Positions 44,975-55,011 of a stretch of 64,000 nt of DNA are shown piece by piece. This DNA comes from Sphingobium yanoikuyae (lineage in GTDB: Bacteria > Pseudomonadota > Alphaproteobacteria > Sphingomonadales > Sphingomonadaceae), in NCBI RefSeq assembly GCF_013001025.1, contig NZ_CP053021.1, positions 3,438,001-3,502,000 on the forward strand, given 5' to 3'. Each line of letters begins with the position of its first letter. Within the stretch, counting starts at the first letter, position 1. The notes under the pieces are model-generated. The model was not told where the DNA came from, searched no databases, and saw only the letters and a list, made by a program, of their open reading frames with translations. The translations under genes and the position numbers were made by a program.

Positions 44975-46729
44975 ATGACGGGACGTTTCACGCGTTCGTT
45001 CCTGGGGGCAGCCGCGATCGCGCTGGTGGCCGGGGCCGCGCCACTGCTGGCGGCCGATGCGGCAGGCGGGCCGACCGATGCCGACCTGATGAACGATGCC
45101 GCATCGACCGGCGACGTGCTGACCTATGGCATGGGACCGCAGGCGCAGCGTTTCAGCACGCTCAACCAGATCAACACCGACACCGTCAGCAAGCTGGTGC
45201 CCGCCTTCGCTTCGTCACTGGGTGGCGAGAAGCAGCGTGGCCAGGAGGCTCAGCCTCTAGTCTATGATGGCACCATCTATGTCACCGGTTCCTATTCGCG
45301 GCTCTATGCCTTCGACTCCCGCACCGGCGAGGAGAAATGGGAATATAATGCCCGCCTGCCCGACGACATCATGCCCTGCTGCGACGTCGTCAATCGCGGC
45401 GCGGCGATCCATGGCGACAAGATCATCTTCGCCACGCTCGACGCGCGGCTGGTGGCGCTCAATCGCCATACCGGCAAGGTGGTGTGGAACAAGCAGATTG
45501 CCGACTACAAGGCCGGCTACAGCGCGACCGCCGCGCCGCTGATCGTCAAGGGCATGGTCATCACCGGCAATTCGGGCGGCGAGTTCGGCATCGTCGGCGC
45601 GGTCGAGGCCCGCGACGTGGATACCGGCGAGCTGATCTGGCACCGCCCGGTGATCGAAGGAAACATGGGCACCTTGCGCGGCAAGGATAATGGCATCACC
45701 GGCAAGCTCAACGCGACCTGGCAGGGCGATCTCTACAAGACCGGCGGCGGCGCGACCTGGCTGGGTGGCACCTATGATCCGGAAACCAATCTTCTCTATT
45801 TCGGCACCGGCAACCCGGCCCCCTGGAACAGCCATTTGCGGCCCGGCGACAATCTCTACACCGCGTCCACGCTGGCGATCGATCCCGAAACCGGCGTGAT
45901 CAAATGGCATTTCCAGACCACCCCGCATGACGGCTGGGATTTCGACGGGGTCAACGAGTTCATCCCGTTCGACGCGACGATCAACGGCAAGCCGATGAAG
46001 CTGGGCGCCAAGGCGGACCGCAACGGCTATTTCTTCGTGCTCGACCGGACCAACGGCAAGTTCGTCAGCGCCAACCGCTTCGTCATGCAGACGACCTGGG
46101 CCAGCGGCTATGACAAGAATGGCAAGCCGATCGTGATCCCGGCCGGTCGCCCCGGTGCGCCGAGCGCGACCGAGAAGGGCAGCACCGTCTTCTCCTCACC
46201 CAGCTTCCTGGGCGGCAAGAACTGGATGCCGATGGCCTATAGCAAGGACACCGGCCTGTTCTACATCCCGTCCAACGACTGGGGCATGGACATCTGGAAC
46301 GAGCCGATCGCCTACAAGAAGGGCGCCGCCTATCTGGGCGCGGGCTTCACCATCAAGCCGATCGCCGAGGATCATATCGGCGCACTGCGGGCGATGGACC
46401 CCAAGACCGGCAAGATCGTCTGGGAATATAAGAACAAGGCGCCGCTGTGGGGCGGCGTGCTGTCGACCGCCGGCAACCTGGTCTTCACCGGCACGCCCGA
46501 AGGCTATCTGAAGGCCTTCGACGCCAAGACCGGCAAGGAATTGTGGAAGTTCCAGACCGGGTCGGGCGTGGTCGGATCGCCGGTCACCTGGGAACAGGAT
46601 GGCGAACAATATGTCGCCGTCATGTCCGGCTGGGGCGGCGCGGTGCCGCTGTGGGGCGGCGAAGTGGCCAAGTCCTTCAAGGACATCAATCAGGGCGGTT
46701 CGCTCTGGGTGTTCAAGCTGGCCAAATAA
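44975..46729 (+). CDS. PQQ-dependent alcohol dehydrogenase, lanthanide-type (PedH/XoxF-like)
   Basis: A 584-residue periplasmic quinoprotein. Signal peptide 1-27 (ending LLAAD). The eight-bladed propeller has tryptophan-docking repeats ([54 protein letters not shown]). The adjacent-Cys disulfide is Cys135-Cys136 in [13 protein letters not shown]. The catalytic Asp322 is followed by Asp324 in GWDFDGVNE; an Asp two residues on marks lanthanide-dependent enzymes, where calcium enzymes have Ala. It should oxidise ethanol or other primary alcohols to aldehydes and pass electrons to PedF. AAGGGAGG lies six bases before ATG 44975; ATG 44969 abuts it and is less likely. pqq synthesis genes are not in the window. 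Confidence 0.93.
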   Translation: MTGRFTRSFLGAAAIALVAGAAPLLAADAAGGPTDADLMNDAASTGDVLTYGMGPQAQRFSTLNQINTDTVSKLVPAFASSLGGEKQRGQEAQPLVYDGTIYVTGSYSRLYAFDSRTGEEKWEYNARLPDDIMPCCDVVNRGAAIHGDKIIFATLDARLVALNRHTGKVVWNKQIADYKAGYSATAAPLIVKGMVITGNSGGEFGIVGAVEARDVDTGELIWHRPVIEGNMGTLRGKDNGITGKLNATWQGDLYKTGGGATWLGGTYDPETNLLYFGTGNPAPWNSHLRPGDNLYTASTLAIDPETGVIKWHFQTTPHDGWDFDGVNEFIPFDATINGKPMKLGAKADRNGYFFVLDRTNGKFVSANRFVMQTTWASGYDKNGKPIVIPAGRPGAPSATEKGSTVFSSPSFLGGKNWMPMAYSKDTGLFYIPSNDWGMDIWNEPIAYKKGAAYLGAGFTIKPIAEDHIGALRAMDPKTGKIVWEYKNKAPLWGGVLSTAGNLVFTGTPEGYLKAFDAKTGKELWKFQTGSGVVGSPVTWEQDGEQYVAVMSGWGGAVPLWGGEVAKSFKDINQGGSLWVFKLAK

Positions 46730-46742
46730 GGAGGCGAGGACG

Positions 46743-47510
46743 ATGATCGTCATGGGGCGCGGACAGCATATGCACGGCGGAAATCGCGGGCAATTTTCCG
46801 CGCCCCCGCCTATGATCCATCATCATGGCCAGGGGGCGGACATGCAGGTCGAAGATAATGACGCGATGATGGAAAGGGTGCTGATCGTCGACGACCACCC
46901 GCTGGTGCGCGACGGGCTGCGCAGCGTGATCGCCGTCAGTTTCGACGGGTGCGAGATTTTCGAGGCGGCCAGCCTGGAGGAAGCGCTGGCGACGCTGGAG
47001 AAACAGTCCAATTTCGACCTGGTGCTGCTCGACCTCAATATTCCCGACGTGAAGCGGCTCGATGGCCTGAAACTGCTGCGCAGCCGCCACCCGATCCTGC
47101 CGGTGGTGATGGTGTCGGGCGCGTTCGACCGGGCGATCGTGCGCGAGGCGCTGGGCGCCGGCGCCGCCGGCTTCATCCCCAAGTCGATGAAGCGCAGCGC
47201 GATCGTCGATGCGCTGCACCGGGTGGTGTCCGGCGAAATCTACATGCCCGACGCGATCGACGAGGCGCCGCAGGAAAGTGCCGAGGAGGCGGATATCCTG
47301 ACCCGGATCGGCAGCCTGACGCCGCAGCAGCGGATCGTGCTGACGCATCTGGTCCATGGCCGGCTGAACAAGCAGATCGCCCATGACCTCAGCGTGTCGA
47401 TGACCACGGTCAAGGCGCATGTGTCCGCGATCCTGCAGAAGCTCAACGTCTTCAGCCGGACGCAGGCGGTGATCCTGGCCAACCGGGTCCATTTCGACGG
47501 CGACAACTGA
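46743..47510 (+). CDS. LuxR-type response regulator (AgmR/ErbR/ExaE-like)
   Basis: A 255-residue regulator with receiver domain (MMERVLIVDDHPLVRDGL; phosphoacceptor Asp in LVLLDLNIPD; Lys in FIPKSMKR) and a C-terminal LuxR helix-turn-helix (LTPQQRIVLTHLVHGRLNKQIAHDLSVSMTTVKAHVSAILQKLNV). Related regulators control PQQ alcohol oxidation in Pseudomonas, and this gene follows the dehydrogenase by 13 bases. GGAGG at 46730-46734 supports ATG 46743, giving a His/Met-rich extension of about 40 residues. ATG 46842, after AGGGGG, is a credible alternative that starts at the receiver. It is the best candidate to bind the CCAAGGTCCAATT motif. Its kinase partner may be the hybrid kinase at 52.8-55.0 kb. 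Confidence 0.88.
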   Translation: MIVMGRGQHMHGGNRGQFSAPPPMIHHHGQGADMQVEDNDAMMERVLIVDDHPLVRDGLRSVIAVSFDGCEIFEAASLEEALATLEKQSNFDLVLLDLNIPDVKRLDGLKLLRSRHPILPVVMVSGAFDRAIVREALGAGAAGFIPKSMKRSAIVDALHRVVSGEIYMPDAIDEAPQESAEEADILTRIGSLTPQQRIVLTHLVHGRLNKQIAHDLSVSMTTVKAHVSAILQKLNVFSRTQAVILANRVHFDGDN

Positions 47511-47615
47511 CCACGGAAAATAGGAAATCCCGCGCTTAACTTCGCATATTTCCCGCACATTTCGACATTTTGATGCCGATGTTGGAAATCATGTTGCGCT
47601 CCCCATCCCTATCGT

Positions 47616-47645
47616 CCCCTGTTCCCGACTAGCATGGAACAGGGG
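47616..47645. terminator. Hairpin between the response regulator and marC
   Basis: CCCCTGTTCC (47616-47625) and GGAACAGGGG (47636-47645) form a perfect 10-base stem with a 10-base loop, between two converging genes, so it probably ends transcription from both sides. Confidence 0.72.
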
Positions 47646-47667
47646 CTGTAGGACAGGAAGGGACGGG

Positions 47668-48285
47668 TCAGAAGCTGGCCTTCAGCCCGTCGATCACGAA
47701 CTGCGCCGCGAGCGCGGCGAGCAGCACGCCGAGCAGGCGGGTAATCACCGCCTCGATCTTGGTGCCCAAGATCGCCATCAACGGCCCGGCCGCCAGCAAG
47801 GCACCCAGCATCAGCACCAGAGTCACCGCCACCGCCACCAGCACGACCAGCCGGTCGACCATGCCATCGGCACGCGACATCAGCAGCATGACGGTGGCGA
47901 TCGAGCCCGGCCCGGCGATCATCGGCATCGCCATCGGGAAGACGGAGACATCCTCCACCTCCGGCGTCTCGGCGATCTTCTGCGCCCGATCCTCGCGCCG
48001 CTGGGTGCGCTTTTCGAACACCATGTCCATCGCGATCATGAACAGCATGATGCCGCCGGCAATGCGGAAACTGTCCAGTTCGATGCCGAGCACGCCCAGC
48101 AGCTGCTTGCCCCACAGGGCGAAGACCAGCAGAATGGCGGCGGCAATGCCGACCGCGCGGATCGCCATCGACCGGCGCTGGGCGATGCTCGCCCCGCTGG
48201 TCAGGCTGGCATAGATGGGGGCGCAGCCCGGCGGATCGATCACCACGAACAGGGTGACGAAAGCGGATATGAACAATTCCATCAT
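47668..48285 (-). CDS. marC: MarC family integral membrane protein
   Basis: A 205-residue inner-membrane protein with six helices. Family motifs are FVVIDPPGCAPIYASLT near the N-terminus, GGIMLFMIAMDMVFE and FPMAMPMIAGPGSIATVMLL. MarC/UPF0056 proteins are related to transporters, but their substrate is not established, and a role in antibiotic resistance was not confirmed. Its ATG overlaps the stop of the upstream gene (ATGA); it is the last gene of an overlapping chain that begins at yggT. Confidence 0.9.
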   Translation of the reverse strand: MMELFISAFVTLFVVIDPPGCAPIYASLTSGASIAQRRSMAIRAVGIAAAILLVFALWGKQLLGVLGIELDSFRIAGGIMLFMIAMDMVFEKRTQRREDRAQKIAETPEVEDVSVFPMAMPMIAGPGSIATVMLLMSRADGMVDRLVVLVAVAVTLVLMLGALLAAGPLMAILGTKIEAVITRLLGVLLAALAAQFVIDGLKASF

Positions 48286-48929
48286 GACGGCGCCCCCACC
48301 TTGTCGTCGATCACCACATCATAGCCGGTCCCGTTCCACATGCGGACGGTGACCCGGCGGCTGCCGTCGGCCGCGACATCGGCGGACCAGATCAGGCTGT
48401 CATCCTGCGGCACCGGCGGCGCCTCCCCCTTTGCCGGGGGCGGACCTTCGGGCCGCGCACCGCGCTTGCAGGTCGCAACCTTGCCGGTCAGAAATTCCGG
48501 CGCGTCCCGTTCGGTCGCCAGACGATCGCCATGATCGAGGATCCACTGCCAGCGGCCCTTCTTGTCGCGCCGCCACAGGGTGGTGAAATAGCCGACCGAT
48601 CCGTCCGGCCGTTTCCAGTTGCCGGTGCTGGCGGCGAGCAGGCCGTCGCAGGAGACATAGACGATCGAGGGAGACCAGCTGACCGAGGCCGGCGGGTCCG
48701 CCTGCTTTTTCAGCCAGTCCTTCGCCACCACCCGCTGCGGCACGAACATCACGGCGTCGTCCGCCGCCGTCTCGCGAAAGGCGGTCCATTGTCCCTTTTG
48801 CTGGGCAAGCCGGTTGAAGGCGATTTCGGCCGCGATCACCGAGCTGGGATCGGGCTGGTAACGCATCGGCGGCTTGGCCGCGATCAGCATCACCAGGCTG
48901 AGGGCGAGGAGCGCGCCGCGCCCCTTCAC
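48282..48929 (-). CDS. Secreted NTF2-like (DUF4440/SnoaL-type) protein
   Basis: A 215-residue protein that starts at GTG 48929, whose GTGA overlaps the folD stop. A signal peptide ([20 protein letters not shown]) precedes an NTF2-like fold: [84 protein letters not shown]. Such proteins bind small ligands or act as immunity/scaffold domains; nothing indicates the ligand here. The longer open frame upstream overlaps folD and is not used. Confidence 0.72.
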   Translation of the reverse strand: MKGRGALLALSLVMLIAAKPPMRYQPDPSSVIAAEIAFNRLAQQKGQWTAFRETAADDAVMFVPQRVVAKDWLKKQADPPASVSWSPSIVYVSCDGLLAASTGNWKRPDGSVGYFTTLWRRDKKGRWQWILDHGDRLATERDAPEFLTGKVATCKRGARPEGPPPAKGEAPPVPQDDSLIWSADVAADGSRRVTVRMWNGTGYDVVIDDKVGAPS

Positions 48930-49819
48930 AGCCCCTCCGGCTTGGCGAGGCCCGCGCGCGCATGGGCGGCGACCAGCGTGTTGCGCAGCAGCACCGCGAT
49001 CGTCATCGGCCCGACGCCGCCGGGGACCGGGGTGATGGCACGGACATGCGACAGCGCTTCGGCCGTGGCGACGTCGCCGACGATCCGGCCCTTGCCATCT
49101 TCGGTATCGACCACGCGGTTGATGCCGACGTCGATCACCGTCGCGCCCGGCTTGATCCATTCGCCCTTCACCATTTCGGCGCGGCCGACAGCGGCAACCA
49201 CGATGTCGGCGCGGTGAACGATGCTGGCGATGTCGCGGGTGCGGCTATGGGCGATGGTGACGGTGCAATTTTCGGCCAGCAGCAGCGCCGCCATCGGCTT
49301 GCCGACGATGTTGGAACGACCGACCACGACCGCCTCCATGCCCGACAGGTCGCCCAGTTCATCCTTCAGCAGCATGATACAGCCCAGCGGCGTGCAGGGC
49401 ACCAGCGCGTCCTGTCCCGTGGCGAGGCGCCCCGTATTTACGACATGGAAGCCGTCGACATCCTTGGCCGGGTCGATCGCGGCGATCACCGCCGCCTCGT
49501 CGATATGCTTGGGCAGCGGCAGCTGGACCAGGATGCCGTCGACCCGGTCGTCATGGTTCAGTTCCTCGATCAGGTCGAGCAGATCATCTTCGCCGATGCT
49601 GTCGGGGCGCTTGAACTCCAGGCTTTCCATGCCGGCGGCGACCGTCATCTTGCCCTTGTTGCGGACATAGACGCTGCTCGCGGGATCTTCGCCCACCAGC
49701 ACCACGGCCAGGCCCGGCTTGCGGCCCGTCTGTTCCACGAAGGCGGCGACGCCATCGGCCACCTTGTCCCGCAGTCCGGCCGCAAAAGCCTTGCCGTCGA
49801 TAATCTTGCCGATCGTCAT
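48926..49819 (-). CDS. folD: Bifunctional methylenetetrahydrofolate dehydrogenase/cyclohydrolase
   Basis: A 297-residue FolD, which interconverts 5,10-methylene- and 10-formyl-tetrahydrofolate with NADP. Signatures: [17 protein letters not shown] (catalytic Lys and Tyr region), [43 protein letters not shown] and [16 protein letters not shown]. The start at 49819 ([10 protein letters not shown]) is chosen because its ATG overlaps the stop of the DUF167 gene (ATGA); the frame extends five codons further upstream. Confidence 0.96.
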   Translation of the reverse strand: MTIGKIIDGKAFAAGLRDKVADGVAAFVEQTGRKPGLAVVLVGEDPASSVYVRNKGKMTVAAGMESLEFKRPDSIGEDDLLDLIEELNHDDRVDGILVQLPLPKHIDEAAVIAAIDPAKDVDGFHVVNTGRLATGQDALVPCTPLGCIMLLKDELGDLSGMEAVVVGRSNIVGKPMAALLLAENCTVTIAHSRTRDIASIVHRADIVVAAVGRAEMVKGEWIKPGATVIDVGINRVVDTEDGKGRIVGDVATAEALSHVRAITPVPGGVGPMTIAVLLRNTLVAAHARAGLAKPEGL

Positions 49820-50139
49820 GTCGCGTCTATCCATGTCTCGATGATGGCGGTCAGCCGGTCCAACGCCTGCGCCCCGCCCTGTATCCGCAATCGCTTTAGC
49901 CGGTTGGTATCACCCGATTCCAGCAAAATCGCGCCCCTGGGCCAATCCAGCCGCTTGGCCAGCAGCGCGATCAGCGCCGCATTGGCCTTTCCCTTTTCCG
50001 GCACGGCGCGCACGCGGGCGGACAGCCAGTGCGCGCCATGTTCGTCGGTCCAGCGCCCGCCGACATCCTCGCGCGTGGCGCCGGGCGTCAGGCGGACCGC
50101 CAGAATGAGGTCATCCCCGTCCCGGCGCCACCCGGTCAC
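49816..50139 (-). CDS. DUF167 (YggU) family protein
   Basis: A 107-residue YggU/DUF167 protein. The family core is visible as [67 protein letters not shown]. Function not established. It is overlapped at both ends by ATGA junctions, with yggT upstream and folD downstream, a common alphaproteobacterial order. Confidence 0.92.
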   Translation of the reverse strand: MTGWRRDGDDLILAVRLTPGATREDVGGRWTDEHGAHWLSARVRAVPEKGKANAALIALLAKRLDWPRGAILLESGDTNRLKRLRIQGGAQALDRLTAIIETWIDAT

Positions 50140-50429
50140 ATCAGGCTGGAGAAGAGCGGCGGCAGGATCGCCTGGCGGATAATGAGAATGCCCAGCAGGA
50201 CGACCATCGGCGTCAGGTCGAGCGCGCCGAGGTCGGGCATGACCCGGCGGATCGGATTATAGATGGGCGCCGTCATCCGATCGAGCGCGACCATCACGGT
50301 GCGCACGAAATCGCTGCCCATGTTGACGACGTTGAAGGCGATCAGCCAGCTCATGACGGCCTGGATGATGATGATCCACCACAGCACGTCGAGCAGGATG
50401 ACGATGGTCTGATAGAGGGCGTAGGCCAT
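50136..50429 (-). CDS. yggT: YggT family membrane protein
   Basis: A 97-residue membrane protein with two hydrophobic segments (VILLDVLWWIIIIQAVMSWLIAF and LTPMVVLLGILIIRQAIL) around the family motif YNPIRRVMPDLGALDLTPMV. Related proteins are tied to envelope or division-site organisation. First gene of the chain yggT-DUF167-folD-NTF2-like-marC; every junction is a four-base overlap. Confidence 0.92.
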   Translation of the reverse strand: MAYALYQTIVILLDVLWWIIIIQAVMSWLIAFNVVNMGSDFVRTVMVALDRMTAPIYNPIRRVMPDLGALDLTPMVVLLGILIIRQAILPPLFSSLM

Positions 50430-50589
50430 GCGGTCTCCGAAAGAGCGGTTGGCGCTCGCTCTAGCCGAGGCATGGGGCCGGCCACAAGTCGAGACAGTCC
50501 CTTATTCCACCAAAGGACGCCATAGTTCTGCAAAAGCCTGCTCAGCAGGAAGGGGTAGCAGGACCAGCCTGTCGCGCTATAGCGGAGCC

Positions 50590-51111
50590 ATGGATTTTCG
50601 TGACGCTTCCCCCGCCGACGCCCCGCTGATCGCCGCCATGCATGTGGACAGCTGGCGCATCGCCTATGCCCATATCATGGACCCGGCCTATCTGGCCGGC
50701 GGGATCGAGGCGGAACGGCTGGCCACCTGGACGCAGCGGCTCGAACATCCGGCGCCGGGCCAGCGCATCATCATCGCCGAACGGGACGGGCAGCCGATGG
50801 GCTTCACCTGCATCATCGGCGGGGCCGATGATCGCTGGGGCACGCTGGTCGACAATCTCCACGCCCTGCCCGCCGCGCGCGGCACGGGCCTTGGCACGGC
50901 ATTGCTGGCGCGCGGGGCGGAATGGGCGATCGAGGGCTGGCCGCAGACCGGCCTGTTTCTGTGGTGCTACAGCGACAACCAGGCCGCGCGCGGCTTCTAC
51001 GCCTCGCGCGGCGGGGTCGAGGTCGAGGATTGGGACAAGCCCGGCCCGGACGGCCGGACCCTGCCGGAAAAGCGCATCTACTGGGCTGATCCGGCAATCC
51101 TGATCCGATAA
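50590..51111 (+). CDS. GNAT family N-acetyltransferase
   Basis: A 173-residue acetyltransferase (MDFRDASPADAPLIAAMHVDSWRIAYAHIM) with the acetyl-CoA loop LPAARGTGLGTALLARGAEWA and the C-terminal segment FLWCYSDNQAARGFYASRGGVEVED, as in small-molecule GNATs. ATG 50590 aligns with the family start; the open frame upstream is not protein-like. It converges on argB with eight bases between stops. The substrate is unknown. Confidence 0.88.
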   Translation: MDFRDASPADAPLIAAMHVDSWRIAYAHIMDPAYLAGGIEAERLATWTQRLEHPAPGQRIIIAERDGQPMGFTCIIGGADDRWGTLVDNLHALPAARGTGLGTALLARGAEWAIEGWPQTGLFLWCYSDNQAARGFYASRGGVEVEDWDKPGPDGRTLPEKRIYWADPAILIR

Positions 51112-51119
51112 ATCGGCGC

Positions 51120-52025
51120 TTATTTGCGGATCAGCGTGCCCGCACCGCGATCGGTGAAGATTTCCAGCAGCATCGCATGCGGCACCCGGCCGTCCAGGAT
51201 GACGGCGGCATCGACGCCGCTCTCGACCGCCTTGACGCAGGTTTCCAGCTTCGGGATCATGCCGCCGGTGATGGTGCCGTCGACCTGCAACGCATGGATC
51301 GCCGCCGGATCGAGATCGGTCAGCAATTCCTTGTCCTTGTTGAGCACGCCCGGCACGTCGGTCAGCAGGAAGAAGCGCGACGCCTGCAGCTCGGCGGCGA
51401 TCGCGCCGGCCATGGTGTCGGCATTGACATTATAGGTATGGCCATCGGCGCCGATGCCCACGGGCGCGACCACCGGAATGATGCCGTCCTGGGTCAGCGT
51501 GTCGAGGATGCGACGATCGACCGAGACCGGATCGCCGACAAAGCCCAGGTCGACATGGCGCTCAATGCCCGAATTGGGATCGGGCGCGCGGCTGTGGCCG
51601 ACCTTCTCGCACAGGACGAGGCCGCCATCCTTGCCCGAGATGCCGACCGCACGGCCACCCGCGCCGCTGATCCAGCCGACGATTTCCTTGTTGATGGAGC
51701 CGGCCAGCACCATTTCGGCGATCTGGGCGGTTTCCTTGTCGGTGACGCGCAGGCCGTTCACGAACTGCGATTCGACGCCCAGCTTCTTGAGCATCGCGCC
51801 GATCTGCGGCCCGCCGCCATGGACGACGACGACATTGATGCCGACCGCCTTCATCAGGACGACGTCCTCGGCGAAGTCGCGTGCCGCCTCCGGATCGCCC
51901 ATGGCGTGGCCGCCATATTTCACGACGAAGGTCTTGCCCGCATAGCGCTGCATATAGGGCAGCGCCTCGACAAGGGTTTCGGCCTTCGCGAGGAGCGCGG
52001 GATCGGGGGCGTAGTTGCTGGTCAT
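51120..52025 (-). CDS. argB: N-acetylglutamate kinase
   Basis: A 301-residue enzyme for the second step of arginine synthesis (phosphorylation of N-acetylglutamate). Motifs: [13 protein letters not shown] (nucleotide Lys), [59 protein letters not shown] and [18 protein letters not shown], the last seen in arginine-inhibitable forms. ATG 52025 (MTSNYAPDP) is preferred; an ATG four codons upstream gives MRAR. It follows yhhQ by 37 bases on the same strand. Confidence 0.96.
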   Translation of the reverse strand: MTSNYAPDPALLAKAETLVEALPYMQRYAGKTFVVKYGGHAMGDPEAARDFAEDVVLMKAVGINVVVVHGGGPQIGAMLKKLGVESQFVNGLRVTDKETAQIAEMVLAGSINKEIVGWISGAGGRAVGISGKDGGLVLCEKVGHSRAPDPNSGIERHVDLGFVGDPVSVDRRILDTLTQDGIIPVVAPVGIGADGHTYNVNADTMAGAIAAELQASRFFLLTDVPGVLNKDKELLTDLDPAAIHALQVDGTITGGMIPKLETCVKAVESGVDAAVILDGRVPHAMLLEIFTDRGAGTLIRK

Positions 52026-52062
52026 GCGCGCGCGCATAAGCCCATATGCGCGCTACGGCAAG

Positions 52063-52695
52063 TTATCGATCGAGGCGACGGCCCAATGCGACCGCGGCCG
52101 AGATGAGCGGCGGCACCAGGATGATCGACAGCAGCACCTTGGTAATCATCTGCCCGACCATCAGGTCCATGATCGGCCGCTCGCCATAGAAGGAGATGGT
52201 GATGAACAGCAGGGTATCGACGATCTGCGACACGACGCTGGCCACCATGCCGCGCAGCCAGACCAGACGGCCCTCGCCGCCGGCCAGTCGCGAGAAGATG
52301 AAGACGTTGAGCGTCTGCGACGTGCCATAGGAAATGAGGCCCGCCAGCATCATGCGCGATCCCTGTCCCACGACGATCGGGAAGGCATCGACGGCAGGCG
52401 GATACATGCCCGGATCATGCGGCAGGGCAATGACGATATGGATCAACGCGGCCGACACCAGCAGCGGCACGAAGCCCAGGCGCACCAGCGCGGTCGCGGT
52501 CTTTTGCCCGTGCAGTTCCGACACGGCGCTGGAAATGATGACCAGCAGCAGGAAGGCGAAGATGCCGGCCTCCACCGCGAGCGGCCCCAGGGCGACCTGT
52601 TTCACCCCCAGCACGCCGGCCATGCAGACCATGCCGCCATAAAGGATGGAAAAGACGAAGAGGGAGCGGGTCAGCGGCGCGGGCGATGAAGTCAT
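52063..52695 (-). CDS. yhhQ: Queuosine precursor transporter YhhQ (VUT family)
   Basis: A 210-residue membrane protein with six helices. Family signatures are LLVIISSAVSELHGQKTATALVRLGF and ASVVSQIVDTLLFITISFYGE (the conserved Asp-Thr pair). YhhQ imports preQ0/preQ1 for tRNA queuosine synthesis. It shares the strand with argB but has no functional link to it. Confidence 0.92.
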   Translation of the reverse strand: MTSSPAPLTRSLFVFSILYGGMVCMAGVLGVKQVALGPLAVEAGIFAFLLLVIISSAVSELHGQKTATALVRLGFVPLLVSAALIHIVIALPHDPGMYPPAVDAFPIVVGQGSRMMLAGLISYGTSQTLNVFIFSRLAGGEGRLVWLRGMVASVVSQIVDTLLFITISFYGERPIMDLMVGQMITKVLLSIILVPPLISAAVALGRRLDR

Positions 52696-52761
52696 CGCCA
52701 GCCCTTACCGGGATTCGGCCTGCGGGGGAAGATGGCGCGGCATGCCCTGCCCCATCCCCTT

Positions 52762-55011
52762 TCAGGCCAGCATGGTCCGCAGCAGCGCGCGCAGCTGGGC
52801 GGGCTTTACCGGCTTGTTGAGCAGGGGAATGTTGGCGGCGGCGAGCTGGGTCTTGAGCGGTTCGCCGCGATCGGCCGAGATCATGACGGCGGGGATGCGG
52901 ACGGCGAAATGATCGTGCAGGCGGGTGATGACCGTGTCGCCAGTCTCCCCGTCCTTGAGATGATAGTCGACCAGGATGATGTCGGGCCGGCGGCCATCGG
53001 CGAACAGGGCAGCCGCCTGGTCATAGCCGTCGGCGGTGACGACGCTGCATCCCCAGCCGGTTAGCAGGGTGCGCATGCCCGACTGGATCTGCTTTTCATT
53101 GTCGACCACCAGCACCGACAGGTCGCGCATCGACCGGTCGCGGGTCGGCTGGCCAGTGTCGCCATCCTCCTCCCGCTGGGGCTGGCCGATGGGGAGGGCG
53201 ATGGCGAAGGTCGCCCCCTGCCCCGGCTGCGAGCGCAGGCTGATGGGGTGGCCGAGCATGTCGCTGGCCCGCTTGACGATGGCGAGGCCCAGCCCCTTGC
53301 CCTGGCTGCGGGTGTCGAGCCGGCGAAATTCCTCGAAGATCAGCGCCTGTTGCTCGGGCGCGATGCCGGGGCCACTGTCGGTCACGCTGATCTCCACCCG
53401 GTCGTCATGCTGGATGCAGGCGACCGAAACCGTGCCGCGCGGCGTGTAGCGGATGGCGTTGGAGATGAAATTCTGGAGGATGCGGCGCAGCAGGCGCAGG
53501 TCGGTTTCGACCCAGAGCGGCTGCGCCTCGATCCGGAAGGCCAGGCCGGCCGATCGGGCCATGGGGGCGAATTCGACATTCAGCGTCTGGAGCAGCCGGT
53601 CGATACGGAACGGGCCGATTTCCGGCTGGATCGCGCCGGCATCCAGGCGCGAGATTTCCAGCAGCGCCTCCAGCAGATCCTCGACCGAGTCGAGCGCGGT
53701 CGAGGTCTGGTTGACCAGTGCGCGGGTCGGCAGCGCCAGCCGCCGATCGCCCAGCGCCGCGACGAACAGCCGCGCGGCATTAAGCGGCTGGAGCAGATCA
53801 TGGCTGGCGGCGGCGAGGAAGCGGGTCTTGGACAGGTTCGCCTTTTCCGCAACGATCTTGGCATCGATCAGCGCCGCCTCGATCGCGCGGCGCTCGGCCA
53901 CTTCCCCTTCCAGCTTGCGGTTGAGGTCGACCAGTTCGCCGGTGCGTTCCGACACGCGCCGTTCCAGCGTCTCGGCCGTTTCCTGAAGGCTGGCCTGGGC
54001 GCGCAGCATGTCGGTGACGTCGGTGAAGCCGAACACCTGGCCGCCATCGGCCATGGCGTTGCTGCGCAATTCGAAATGCCGTTCCCCGGCGGTGCAGAGG
54101 CAGACCATCGCCTGCTGGTCCGCGCCGCCGCCGCGCCAGTCGAGACAGCCCTGATCGTCCATCGCCAGCGTCTCGCGGCACCAGCGCTGCAATTCGGCAT
54201 GGCTGCCAAGCGCGCCAGCGAAATTTTCCGGCAAAGCGAGCAACCGGCGCAGCGCGTCGTTCCAGGCGGCCAGCTGTCCACTGCCGTCGAACACGCAGAC
54301 CCCCTCCGACAGATTGTCGAGCGTGGATTGCAGCACGACGTTGCGTTCGGCCAGTTCGCGGGCACGGGCGCGGGCATCCTCCGCCTTCGCCTCGGTAATG
54401 TCGGTATAGATGCCGACGATGCCGCCTTCGCTGGTGCGCAGTTCGTTGATCTGTATCCAGCGGCCATCGGCCAGCCGCTGCACCTGGCCGCCATCGGCAA
54501 TGCCGTGCTTGGCCAGGCGATCCGACACCCAACGATCGGGCGCGACCTGTGCCCCGGCCGGCCCCTGACTATGGGCGGCGATGCGGGCGATGTCGTGGAA
54601 GGTCAGATTCTGGTCCAGCCGCTCGGCGACCTGCGGCCAGAAGCCGAGATAGGCTTCATTGTAGAGGATCAGCCGGTCTTCGGCATCGAACAGCACGAAG
54701 CCTTCGTTGATCGATTCGATCGCATCGCGCAGGCGCACCTGCGCCGCGTCCGCATCGGCATGGGCCTCGGCCAGATCGGCATTGGCCTTGGCGAGGCGGC
54801 CCAGCGCATCCTCCAGCTGGAGCGTCCGGTCGCGCACCTTGGCTTCGAGCGAGATGGCGGTTTCGAACATGGAGAAGGCGTTGGCCGACATGTCGGTCGA
54901 GCGTTCCACCCGGTCCATCAGCGCGCCGTTGATCTTGCGCAGCTTGCGCACCTCCTCGCGCAGGGCATCCAGCTCCGCGTCGGTTTCAAGGGCGGTGCGC
55001 AGCTCGCTCAT
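52762..55011 (-). CDS. PAS hybrid histidine kinase (NahK/ErcS'-like)
   Basis: A 749-residue cytoplasmic kinase. An N-terminal coiled coil (1-105) is followed by a PAS domain (AIESINEGFVLFDAEDRLILYNEAYLGFWP), a second PAS (TLDNLSEGVCVFDGSGQLAAWND), another coiled coil, HisKA with ASHDLLQPLNAARLFVAALGD, the form typical of the NahK/ErcS' group, HATPase (NFISNAIRYTPRG; GKGLGLAIVKRASDMLG), and a C-terminal receiver (DIILVDYHLKDGETGD). Its start overlaps the FIST gene stop (ATGA), the same pairing as NosP-NahK in Pseudomonas, where NahK belongs to the alcohol-oxidation locus. A phosphate target could be the LuxR-type regulator at 46.7 kb or an HPt protein elsewhere. Confidence 0.92.
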   Translation of the reverse strand: MSELRTALETDAELDALREEVRKLRKINGALMDRVERSTDMSANAFSMFETAISLEAKVRDRTLQLEDALGRLAKANADLAEAHADADAAQVRLRDAIESINEGFVLFDAEDRLILYNEAYLGFWPQVAERLDQNLTFHDIARIAAHSQGPAGAQVAPDRWVSDRLAKHGIADGGQVQRLADGRWIQINELRTSEGGIVGIYTDITEAKAEDARARARELAERNVVLQSTLDNLSEGVCVFDGSGQLAAWNDALRRLLALPENFAGALGSHAELQRWCRETLAMDDQGCLDWRGGGADQQAMVCLCTAGERHFELRSNAMADGGQVFGFTDVTDMLRAQASLQETAETLERRVSERTGELVDLNRKLEGEVAERRAIEAALIDAKIVAEKANLSKTRFLAAASHDLLQPLNAARLFVAALGDRRLALPTRALVNQTSTALDSVEDLLEALLEISRLDAGAIQPEIGPFRIDRLLQTLNVEFAPMARSAGLAFRIEAQPLWVETDLRLLRRILQNFISNAIRYTPRGTVSVACIQHDDRVEISVTDSGPGIAPEQQALIFEEFRRLDTRSQGKGLGLAIVKRASDMLGHPISLRSQPGQGATFAIALPIGQPQREEDGDTGQPTRDRSMRDLSVLVVDNEKQIQSGMRTLLTGWGCSVVTADGYDQAAALFADGRRPDIILVDYHLKDGETGDTVITRLHDHFAVRIPAVMISADRGEPLKTQLAAANIPLLNKPVKPAQLRALLRTMLA

